The position numbers and the translations under genes are program-made. A stretch of 64,000 nt of DNA from Begonia masoniana (Eukaryota > Streptophyta > Magnoliopsida > Cucurbitales > Begoniaceae). The DNA lies in contig CM039502.1 in assembly GCA_022432975.1 (NCBI GenBank), positions 7,983,382-8,047,381 on the forward strand, in the 5' to 3' direction. Positions 18,181 to 27,975 of the stretch are shown piece after piece. Under the pieces are notes generated by a model that did no database searches, had not been told where the DNA came from, and saw nothing but the letters and a program-made list of their open reading frames with translations. The first letter of the stretch is position 1, and each line of letters starts with the position of its first letter.

Positions 18181-20572
18181 CATCCAAGCTATTGTTGTCT
18201 AGTTCAAATGCTGCCATCGATTGAAACATTTGTAGTTTAAAACGAAGCCCTAACAATTTAATTTTAATTAATAAAACAGATTAATTCATTGTACTAGAAT
18301 ATGATATGATCACATGGTTGCAATAAATATTTATAATTTAGTACTAATATTCAATTAACGAATGAATGATACATAATAATTAATAAGTTTAAAAGTGTTA
18401 GAGTTTGGTATTATCCGAATTCTAGTTGGTCAGGTCATGTTCATATTTAATATTAGGCTTTTTGTGGTTTTTCTATACATTAATAATTGAGTTGCAAAAC
18501 ACACTAGTACACTGTATCTTAATTCGATATAGTGAATTTTTCATTTGCTCGTGGTTTTTTTTTTTCGAAATGATTTTTCGCACAAACTCAAGTGTCTATG
18601 TTTTTCACGTATTTTCTTTTTGAGATTTAGCATTCGATTTTCAACAATGGTATAGAATCAGATTACGTACTAGACATGTCAACTTTGTTTCGTGAATTAA
18701 TAAGTGGAATATAAATAGGATCAATGTTAATGATGCCTTCTAATTGTACTATTTTAAATTTACTTGATGATGCATGGTTTATTATTTCCAGTAAGCAATT
18801 CTTCAAATTTATTATATGTATTGATATACTATAAAGTAAGTTAAAGCTTATAATTGTATCATTAAAATAAATATTTGATTATCCTATTATTAGATCCCCA
18901 TGTCTATTAAACTATGAGATGGAAAATGACAGGCACTATCTATGTAAGTTAGCGAAGGAACAGTCAGAAGGACGATCATAGCAGACTCGTTACAACTCTA
19001 TCATTGCCCCACCACACTAAATAAAATAATAATAATAGTGGTCACGAGACTAACTAGTGGATGATTGGTATTGAGGCAAATAGTGGTCACGAGACTAAGT
19101 AGTATACATGGAAATTTGCACAATTCTACGTCGTTTGAAAAGTTTGAAGGAGATAAATCGTTAACCTGTTTTCAGATGAAATCAAAGGAAAAAATCTTGT
19201 GGGTCTCAATAAAAAACATACAATATATATTTTTTTTATGATAATGAGATTTCTCAAAAATTAACAAAAAAAAAAAAATCTGAGTAACTCTCAAATGATA
19301 AAATTGGGACAACTTGTATCGTGAGGGCAAGAATGATGTTGACTTATCTACTACTAAGAGAATGACTCAATTCCACATCGGTAGGGGAAAAGGTGGACGA
19401 AATTAACAATCCAGTTTCAGAGCAAGACCTAAGATTAAAAATGTTATGGACTTTGACTTTAAGGAGACAATATCTTGTTGGTGATTCAGAGCTTTGCATG
19501 GATTATCATAAAAATATATATTTTACCACAATGTCCAAACATGAGATTTTTATTATTAATTATTACGAGGAGTCATCAAGTGCACGCCACTAGGGTTAAG
19601 GAAGAGTAGCCAACGGGGTGGATGAACTCTCTCAACCTGTCGTTAATTATGACGTGACCTAGATATTGTAGTGGACTAAGCCGGACTGATCATTGAAGGG
19701 GGTCGAGCCAACTTTGTGGCCTTCTGAGCTGGCTAGTTGACGAGCCCGGCTCGGCCCTTGGTCTCTGTGCTCGGTTCGAATTGAATTTTTGTGTTAGGAG
19801 TGAATCGTTTAACTTGTTAGGATTAATAAGACAGAATTTTTTTCCTGCGAGTTAGCTCGGTCAACTCATTTAACAACTCTTAACTATCCTCAATGGCCAA
19901 TTCAAGTCAATTTCTTTCCTGAAGTGATCCTCCTTTTCGAGTTTTGTAGTTCCTCAAAAAGTCAAACACATTGTAGAGTAGGAAGAGGACCACAACAGCA
20001 TAAAACTAAAGGCATTTCCCATTGTCTGTCGTGTATTTTTTTGCGTGGATCCAACTCTGCAACTAGATCAAACAGGTCGACCAAGTTACTTCTTTCACTT
20101 TTTGTTTTTCCCCATTTTCTGTGTTTTTTCTTCATCTCAAACTCCCCGAATGTTCACACAAATTTAAACTTTAAAGTATTTATTTCTGTCAAATCTGATG
20201 GAAGTTGTATAAAAATAGTGAAAGTTGAAGAACCTTTTGATCCTCACCACTCACGAAGTCAATGATCTATATCTTTTATATATTTAATCATTATAAAAGA
20301 CAGCAGAAGTACTTCCAATGGCTAAAAGTTACATTTTTTCGTGTAGATAATATCAATTCTGCGAGATGGTGTATTCAGACTTTTTCAGACTGGTTCTGTC
20401 GACTCGTTTATCATCTATAGGTGCGTTTGTTTGTAAAAATTGAAAATAAAAGTTGTTTTCTTTTGGTTGTCCATAAATGTATCTAGATGTTGAGGAGTCC
20501 AGGTTTTTTATAAACTTTGCAGTTCTTCAGTCGATAGTACGTAGAAGAAAAAGATTGACTTGACTTTTATAA
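18181..20572. other. Intergenic spacer upstream of the first MULE
   Basis: About 2.4 kb, mostly AT-rich, with no supported gene. A GC-richer patch at 19640-19790 contains CGAGCCCGGCTCGGCCC-type words that resemble hAT-like element ends. The last few hundred bases may be the original upstream region of the sulfate transporter, now separated from it by the MULE insertion at 20582. Confidence 0.45.
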
Positions 20573-20581
20573 AAATGAATT
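20573..20581. repeat. MULE-1 target site duplication, left copy
   Basis: AAATGAATT, identical to 27895-27903. Nine base pairs is the standard Mutator duplication length. Confidence 0.95.
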
Positions 20582-20931
20582 GGGTAAATTCTAAAATACC
20601 CCATGAATTATAGGTATTTATAAAAAAAAAACCTTCAAACAAAAAATTCTCGCAGTTAAAATCTCGAACTATTGAAAACTATAAAAAAAAATCCCGGCGG
20701 AGGGCCACGCCACATATTTGGCAGCCGCATCACACGGGATTTGAACGCAGAGGAACTGAATCACCCAGCGGACGTGCAATGCACATGAACCGAACTCGGG
20801 GGGCTGCAAATCTGACTCGATCCCCCGTTTGTCGTAGAAAATTTAATGCGGGGGGCCAAATTTCCAACTCGGCCCCCCGATTTTTCCATGTTCTATACGC
20901 GGGGGGCCGAAATTCTAACTCGGCCCCCCGA

Positions 20932-21240
20932 AGATCCATCCACAATCAATAATTGATCTGTGGATGGGAATGCGGGGGACAACATAAGATTCGCGACCCC
21001 TCGAAATTCCATCCACATATCAATAATTGATCTGCGGATGAGACGCGGGGGGCCGTATCAGATTCGCGGCCCCCCGACATCCCATCCACAGATAAATTAT
21101 TGATCTGTGGATGGGATTTTGGGGGCCATATCAGATTCGTGGCCCCCCGATATCTCATCCACAAATCAATTATTAATTTGTGGATGAGACGCAGGGGGCC
21201 ATATCAGATTCGCGGCCCCCCGCATCAATAATTTTACAAG
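20932..21240. repeat. Tandem ~75-bp palindromic repeats inside the MULE-1 left end
   Basis: About four copies of a 73-76 bp unit alternate two palindromes: CATCCACA-ATCAATAATTGAT-TGTGGATG and GGGGGGCC...GGCCCCCC around a 'ATCAGATTCGCGG' core. They lie between the left terminal repeat and the transposase start and have no counterpart at the right end. Each unit can form hairpins; they may bind transposase or set promoter structure. Confidence 0.85.
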
Positions 21241-23400
21241 ACGTGGGGGGCCGCGTCTATATATCGAGGGGCCGAACTCCTTTATTATTTAAGGAGCTCT
21301 GCCCTTTATTCTCTGAAAATTCTGAAATTTCTCACAAAATTTTTCTTTACGCAAACAAATTTTCTCTGTTTTAGCAATGATAATGTATTCTGATTCAAAT
21401 AGATGGTTTGAATTAGACAGAGAAGTAGATAGTGATGCCGAAATGAATTAGTATTCGAACGAGACTCTTGCACATGGTGATGATGGCTCAGAGGACAATG
21501 ATCAAATACCTGTGTGTTCGACATCCAGAACTCTAGACGATCAGCTTCAAACACCGGTTATGTCAAACGATGATGATGTTGAAAGCGTTCAGGTAAGGGA
21601 AGAAATTCATATGGAATTTTTTGTGACTAGAAAATATGCATATTTAAAAGAGCTTAGAGACGAAATAAAATATTATTCTATAAAACATGGATTAGGGATA
21701 GTATTCATTAAAATTGCAAGAGCCGATTGACAGCTAAGTGTTCAGAAGGGTGTAAGTGGCGTTTTCATGCCTCGTAGAAGCAAGATGAGCGGACCTATCA
21801 AATAAAGTCTTTGGTCAATACACACAGCTGTGCGAGAATAATTGAGAATAGATTCGTTAGTGGAAAATGGGTGGCACACTGTTATCTGGCTAGGTTCAAA
21901 AGTTATCCTAGGTGGGACCTATCTTCCATTGTGGAGACAGTGAGGATGGATCACAGAACTCACATTACATCTAGTCTTGCCAGAAGAGCAAGAAGCTTTG
22001 CTCTCACACTTAACGAAGGCAAGGGAGATGAACAGTACAAGTTAGTATGGTTGTACAAAGCAGAAATATATAGAACAAATCCATGGAGCACTTTTGAAGT
22101 GCATACTTACGATACGGGGAGCACATTAGTGTGCCAAAGAGTGTATATGTGCTTGGCCGCTTGCAAGGGAGGTTTGATGCAGTTTGGTCGCCCAATTATC
22201 TGTTTGTATGGCTGTCACCTTAAGGGTTCGTGTTCCAGACAATTACTCACAGCCATTAGTATTGATGCGAACGATGAAATATATCATGTTGCTATTGCCA
22301 ATGTTAAAAAAGAGACCAAGGAAACATGGACGTGGTTTTTGAAACTTTTGAAGGCAGACCTGTACATTAGAGATGGAGCCAGATGGACGATTGTTTCAGA
22401 TCGACAAAAGGTATATTATTTAATTAAATTAGTTGTGGTGCAATTAAAGTGTGTAACTAACTTTGTTTTAATATCAGGGATTGAGGAATGCCGTGGATGA
22501 GGAATTTAATGAAGCCGAACACCACTTCTGCCTCTAGTACATGTACGCAAACTTTAAAGGGCTGTTTCAGGGGAAAACATACAGAGAAGCGATGTAGAAG
22601 GTCGCTAGGGCATCCATAAGAGCTCATTTCAATTTAGAAATGAGGAAATTACACGAGCTCAGCCCGGCTGTCCACGAATGGCTTCGAGGAGAAGAGTCTA
22701 GATATTGGGCTAGTCATGTCTTCTCTCCGATTCCCAAGTGCGATATTGGCTTAAACAATTTGTGCGAGTCGTTCAATGCACTTATATTGCCTGCCAGGGA
22801 CAAACCGATCCTCACCATGTTCAAGACAAACCGAACATACATGATGACTCGCATCGTTAAAAAATTTGAGAAGATGACCCAATTAACGATCCTCTTGTGT
22901 CCCCAAATATATAAAAAACTTAACAAGCTAGTAGCTGCAGCTGCAAATTAGAGCCCGAGGTTCACAATTTCAGGTGAGCAACGGCAACGAACAATTCATT
23001 TTCGACATGAATACGTGGGTGTGCGAATGCACCAGTGGACGCTTACCGGAATCCCGTGTGTCCATGTCATTTCATGCATATTTTTCTTGAGAGTGGAACC
23101 GAAAATTTACATGCATCTATGCTATCATTGGATGACTTTTCTGCAGATGTATGCCAATTTTATTCAACCCATGAACGGCCAATTAATGTGGCCGGATGCT
23201 CCAGGTAGGGGGAAACTCTTCCTGCCCAAAAGATATCGCCAAGCTGGTAGATCCAAGAAGACAAGAGTACGAGATGTCGATGAGCCGTCAAGTTCAACAG
23301 CTAGCAGTCGGAACTCAAAGATGTTGTGTGGTATCTGTCAGCAGTACGGACACAATAATCACACTTGTCCTAACCGAGAATCCACTTCAGGTATTGCTGC

Positions 23401-24721
23401 TAGGGGTGAGCAAAAACCGGTCCGGTCCGGTTTTAAGGAAGATTGGAACCGAAATAATAAAATTCGATTTTTAATTTTTAGGACCGGGACTGTTTTTATT
23501 TTTTAAGGACCGGACTGAAACCGGACCCGAATTTCGGTTCCGGTTCCGGTTCCGGTTTTTCCACTTTTTTTTAAACAAAAAATGCTTATTCTTTTTTGTT
23601 TTTAGACTTATACACTGTAAAACTCATTATAAGCATTTGAAACTTATAACTCATTATAAGCATTTCTTTCTTCATCTTTTTTCGCTTCTGTTCAGCAAGA
23701 GTTTCTAAGCGGAAAATAGATTTCTTAGCTTGTTCGTTTGAGGAATCCAATTCCAATGTTTTTTTCATATCTGTAAGAAGATTATACAGAAGTTTAACCG
23801 TTGAGGATTGATATAACATGGTTTTTCCGAAATACGAACTAGGCAGCAAGATGAAAAATAGCAGTATCAAGATCATATATAATACGCTAGGCAGAAAATT
23901 AACCAAAAGAAAAAGAAAAAGAAAACTTTACCAGCTATTGCCTCCTCAAAAGAAAGATAAGCAGATGTTAAGCACTCCTTGACTAATTGCAATGTGAGAC
24001 TTGATGACATGAATTCTGTTAAAAACAAGAGGCATTAAGTCGAAAGAATCAAAGTAAAATCCCCCTCTGCAATCTCTTTTCTCAATTATCTTGTCCTTTT
24101 TGCAGAGGTCGAAGAAACCCTTCAAAACACAGGATTTTCATGATTCCTTCGAACCCAAAAATCTATGGAGAAACAAAGTTTCAGCAGCTGAGAAGTTAGG
24201 AATGGAAGTCAGAGAAAAGTTTCGAGTTCAATAAATTACACAAAATATTACCTAATATTCGTCGAGGTCAGAAGTCGGCGACTGTGGTTTGGCGTCGGGT
24301 GACTGCGAGTGCGAGCAAAGAGAGACAGAGACTGAGTGGTTGGGCGTCAGCGACGGCGAACTGCGACTGCGCGAGCAGCGAGAGACAGACAGTGGCTACC
24401 GGCTGGGCTGTGGGCGACGGGCGTAGGGTTCGCACTTCGCCGTTCGTCTATCCAGTGAGCGCGATTCTTATTTCTGATTCTGAAGACTGAAGAAAGAGCG
24501 AGCCACTGAGGCCTGAGCCAGCGAGGTGAGCAGGGAATAACATAATTCGGTTTGGTTTTTTTGGATTTGTCTCACAAAACCCGAAAAACGAACTGAATTA
24601 TTCCGTTCACCTGCAAAAAAACCGAATTTGGATTTTTTAAAGTGAAAAACCACCCAGAACCGGACCAAATATTTGGTTCCAATCCGGTTATCGGATCCGG
24701 TCCGGTTTTCTCTCACCCCTA
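23401..24721. mobile_element. hAT-like nonautonomous element nested in MULE-1
   Basis: Ends are TAGGGGTGAGCAAAAACCGG and, reverse-complemented, TAGGGGTGAGAGAAAACCGG, followed by CCGGTCCGG-type subterminal words at both sides. Flanks ATTGCTGC (23393-23400) and ACTACTGC (24722-24729) agree at 6 of 8 bases, the hAT duplication length. Removing it joins the MULE transposase frame as in the second MULE (43150-43230). It encodes no transposase; its cargo is a gene fragment related to TTC1. Confidence 0.85.
23586..24010 (-). CDS. Captured TTC1-like (TPR) fragment forming a small chimeric ORF
   Basis: Two exons (24010-23932 and 23770-23586) join with a GT-AG intron to 264 nt, 87 residues. The middle (FEEAIADMKKTLELDSSNEQ, then RLETLAEQKRKKMKKEM) is the C-terminal TPR helix pair plus linker known from tetratricopeptide repeat protein 1. 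The intron position inside AIA/DMKK is kept, so capture was from genomic DNA, not cDNA. The first 19 residues and the tail after KKEM (two repeats of a QMLIMS-like word) do not look like TTC1. A GC-rich, promoter-like block follows upstream at 24270-24480. Whether it is expressed is unknown; it may simply be transduplicated debris. Confidence 0.5.
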
Positions 24722-25719
24722 ACTACTGCTTCCCAAGGCACGTTCATGGGTTATAACACAAATGAGGGGACACATGTATAGTTCTAAATATTTCGCTCAT
24801 AAATACGTTGTCATTCTTTTTTAATATAGTTTTCATTATGTGTAGGAATCTACAATGCGTGACCGAGGCAGGAGCAGAATAGATTGACTGTTTAATTTGT
24901 GTTAGATTTCATCTATGTTAATGTAATTTAAAGATTTTTTCAAATTATAATTGTTTAAATTAGTTTAAATAAATATTAATTATTTAGTTAAATAATAAGA
25001 ACATTACTTATTTGACCCTTTATCAGTTGTGGGTACTTAGATATCTCTCTTTCTCTAAAATTTGGAAAGACTTTTTCCTTATCCTGAGTAAACTCAAGTT
25101 AAAACCGAACCGAGTTTTTCAAATTACAATTGTTTAGATTAGTTTAAATAAATATTAATTATTTACTTAAATGATCATTTAAATATAATAAATAATTTGA
25201 ATAAAGTAATTAATTAATTTTTTTATGCTTTGTACATTAATTAATTGAAATTCATAACTTTATTTCAATACATTAATTACTTAATTAATTGAAATTCATT
25301 ACGTAACTAAAGTAATTATATTAATTAAAATGTATTTATTATAAATTAATTTGGATACATTACTTTATTAATTTATTTACTAAAATATAATTTGGATGCA
25401 TTAATAATTTGAATAGATTAATTAAGTAATTAATTTATTTTATACATTAATCATTAATTTATTTAAATACATTAATGATATCATTGAAATTAATTAAATT
25501 GCATACAAGTATAATTAATTAATTTATTTAAAACAAAAAATAGAGTGAAAAATTGGACAGAGTTTCGTTTGTTTCATGACTCCCCCAAAACTATCTTCAA
25601 ATAGTTATTGTAAATTTAAATTTATATATATACCCAAACAGTTCGAGTAAAGTATAAACAATAATGTACATCAAACTCAAATAAAAGTACATCAAATGAA
25701 ATACAAAATATAAATTAAA

Positions 25720-27007
25720 CTACTCCAATGATATATCGTCGTCGTCGTCCTCTCTGTTGGTCATCCAATCCCCTAGCTTCTGAGTGACCTCTCTAATGGA
25801 CTCACTGAGATAGTCTTGTGACTCAACCACCTTCTTCTGGCCCACGGTCAGCTGCTCGACACTGCCTATGAGGAACTTAATCCTCTGCTCCATTTGCTGA
25901 AGCATCTGTTGTCGCTCCTGATGCATCTGCCGCTCCTCCAGATGCATCTACTGCCGCTCCTGATGCATCTGCTGCATCATTTCTCAGCTACTGCCAACCT
26001 CAGGGGCAATTGGCGGCGCCGTCGCGGTGGTGGGAGTGTCCTCCTCCATCTGAGCATCCTGAGCTGAAGCGTCCCCGAGCTCCCCCTTAAGCATCCAACA
26101 CCCGGAGACCTCGACTAGACCCATCCTAGATGAAATCTGTCAAATACATCCAAGCCTCGGGGAGCTTTCAACTGCTCTCCCACGGGCAGTTCAACCTGTG
26201 ATCGTTGCACGAGCCACCAAATCAATGTACCATACGATAGATTTTTGTTGCGTGTTCATGCGATCTCGTGCATGTGCCCCAATATCACGAACCCGGGGTC
26301 GAAGTGCGTGCCACTGTACATCTTCTCCATCACATAGAGATCCATCCAGTTGACTAGATCTCTATGGTCATCCTTCGGCAGCAGCAAGTGGCTGATAAAG
26401 TTGTGAACAACCCAAGCTTTGGCGTCAACTCCTTCGATTTTGGTTTGGTGAATTTTTCAATATCTGAATTGCGGTGAATCTCGTGGAGAAATTGCAATCC
26501 CTCGGGTGTTCTAGCGAAATCACACTCAAGAGAAGCGTGATAGTATTGTGCAGCCATCTCGTTAGTAAATCTCAACAGCTCGTTCACATGCCTTGCAAAA
26601 AAACTAATCTCCTTACCACAGACATATGACTTCATACACCCCTCCCTCATGGTGTTGGTCAAGTTCACGTAAAAGAAGCGAACAACTCGATCACAAGTAT
26701 CTCCACTCATGTTGTACAGCCCTTACAAGCCAATTCTGTCAAACATTTCCTGGATCTACAAACACTCCCAACCAGTGAAGTTGACAGTCTTTCCATAAAT
26801 AACTGGCCGGATTGAAATATCCCGATCAAACCTCTTTTTACACTCCTCGCTTCGAAAATTGATCGAGAAATAACTAGGCAGTGGTTGGGGCACTTCGGTT
26901 AGAGGACCTTGTGACGAAGATCCTGGCCGGTTCGATGGTGGTCCCCGGTTTGAGGGGCCAGCTTGTGGCGAAGGGTGAGGACGTTTGAACGATATTTTGG
27001 GGCCCAT
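25720..27007 (-). pseudogene. MULE-1 second gene, 'putative plant transposon protein'-like
   Basis: Read right to left, convergent with the transposase. It starts MGPKISFKRPHPSPQAGPSN with a Pro/Gly/Ser-rich head, then YFSINFRSEECKKRFDRDIS and VNFTGWE, a stop, then GDTCDRVVRFFYVNLTNTM, VNELLRFTNE and GLQFLHEIHRN, and at 25947-25720 a coiled segment (MLQQMEQRIKFLIGSVEQL) ending in an acidic tail. The block order resembles the plant family labelled 'putative plant transposon protein'. At least two stops and a frame change break it. The same order is found in MULE-2, so it is a shared element gene and not a chance ORF. Function unknown; by position it takes the place of mudrB. Confidence 0.75.
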
Positions 27008-27412
27008 CTCACAAAGTGGCCTTGAATTTTCAGGAAAAATGGCTTGAATTTGGGAGGACAGGCTCGCGTTCCGTGATTTTCGGCAATAATAGGCTCGGGT
27101 TTGAGGATTTTCGGTTTTTAGAAGGGTCGGGTTTGGGATCTTTAGAGTTTAGAAGGCTCGATTTTAGGAGATTTGGATTTTCGGCGATAGAATTTTTGCC
27201 AGTGTATTTTAGGATTCTCGACGCTAAGGATTTTTGGCTCTTAGAAGGCTCGGGTTTGAGGATTTCTCGACACTGAGGGCCGATTCTTGCGATTTTCAGA
27301 AAAAATTCGAAAACTTCTCCCTTTCTCCTCTCGGTTTCAGAATGCGGAGGGCGAACAGGGGGTCGAAATTTTAAATACAAACAACGATTCGGCCCCCCGC
27401 GTCAAAATTTCG

Positions 27413-27441
27413 CCCCCCCCCCCCCCCCCCCCCCCCCCCCC
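27413..27441. repeat. Poly(C) run of 29 in the MULE-1 right terminal region
   Basis: Twenty-nine C in a row lie where the left arm has only GGGGGGCC-type boxes. It probably grew by slippage from such a box, or is a consensus error. Confidence 0.9.
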
Positions 27442-27894
27442 GTGTTTAGAACTAGGGCGAATGTGGGGGGCCGAGTTAGAATTTCAGCCCCCTGCGTATA
27501 GAACATAGAAAAATCGGGGGGCCGAGTTTGAAATTAGGCCCCCGCATTAAATTTTCTACGAATCACGGTGGCCAAGTCAGACTAACACGTGCCCCGAATT
27601 GGGTTCGCATGCAGCGCACGTGTGCGAGGGCCAGAGCCCCCTGCATCTTCCCCCATGGAATGCGGGGGGCCGCGATTTTGATTCGGCCTGCCGAATTGAT
27701 CGGTGTGCAGCGTACGTGCGAGGGGCCGCGATTTGAAGTCGGCCCCCCAAATTACAATTCGGGGGGCATGCAGCTCTTTGTCGGAGTTTTTTTTGACATT
27801 TTTCAATAGTTCGAAGTTTTGACTGCGAAGACTTTTTGTTCGAGAGTTTTTTCGATAAATAACCATAGTTCTTGGGGTATTTTGGAATTTACCC

Positions 27895-27903
27895 AAATGA
27901 ATT
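27895..27903. repeat. MULE-1 target site duplication, right copy
   Basis: AAATGAATT, identical to 20573-20581. It lies 72 bp before the sulfate transporter ATG. Confidence 0.95.
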
Positions 27904-27975
27904 ATACGAAGTATGAACTGAAAATTATTTGGACAATAGAATGAAATCATTCACAAAGTTCTAACTTCTATCCAG
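27904..27975 (+). promoter_or_regulatory. Short leader before the sulfate transporter ATG, likely a 3' splice site
   Basis: The 72 bp between the MULE-1 target duplication and the ATG end TTCTAACTTCTATCCAG directly before ATGGG. A branch-point-like TTCTAAC, a pyrimidine tract and CAG suggest a 5' UTR intron acceptor, which would place MULE-1 inside a leader intron. This is inference from motif shape only. Confidence 0.4.

Larger units (their letters stand above)
21377..24882 (+). pseudogene. MULE-1 MURA-like transposase, degenerate
   Basis: The frame starts MIMYSDSNRW, has an early TAG near 21449 and a TGA near 21728, then a long clean stretch (21811-22411) with the Mutator DDE core: RRARSFALTLNEGKGDEQ, then CLYGCHLKG, LLTAISIDANDEIY and WTWFLKLLK. 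The first catalytic Asp expected in DGCHLKG is Tyr here. A 66-bp intron (22412-22477) is consistent. Further on are NNLCESFNALILPARDKPI, a broken SWIM-type region (MNTWVCECTSGR) and a CX2CX4HX4C zinc knuckle (CGICQQYGHNNHTC, 23327-23368). The nested hAT-like element at 23401 interrupts the C-terminal tail; the final exon ends MRDRGRSRIE at 24882. Not functional as sequenced. Confidence 0.88.
20582..27894. mobile_element. MuDR-like Mutator element (MULE-1), 7.3 kb
   Basis: The terminal inverted repeats start GGGTAAATTCTAAAATACCC on the left and, reverse-complemented, GGGTAAATTCCAAAATACCC on the right; they extend with indels for about 350-450 bp and contain GGGGGGCCGA/TCGGCCCCCC boxes. The element is bracketed by a perfect 9-bp target duplication, AAATGAATT, at 20573-20581 and 27895-27903. 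Inside are a plus-strand MURA-like transposase pseudogene (21377-24882) and a minus-strand second gene (27007-25720). The two genes are convergent, as mudrA and mudrB are in maize MuDR. A hAT-like element is nested at 23401-24721. Removing it leaves about 5.98 kb. Confidence 0.95.

Noticed and set aside
20730..21164. Minus-strand frames with GAELEFRPPAYRTW-like words
   Set aside because: They come from MULE-1 terminal GC-box repeats, not a gene.
20932..21240. Possible CRISPR array (regular repeats with spacers)
   Set aside because: Plant nuclear DNA; the units are contiguous palindromic transposon repeats with no unique spacers.
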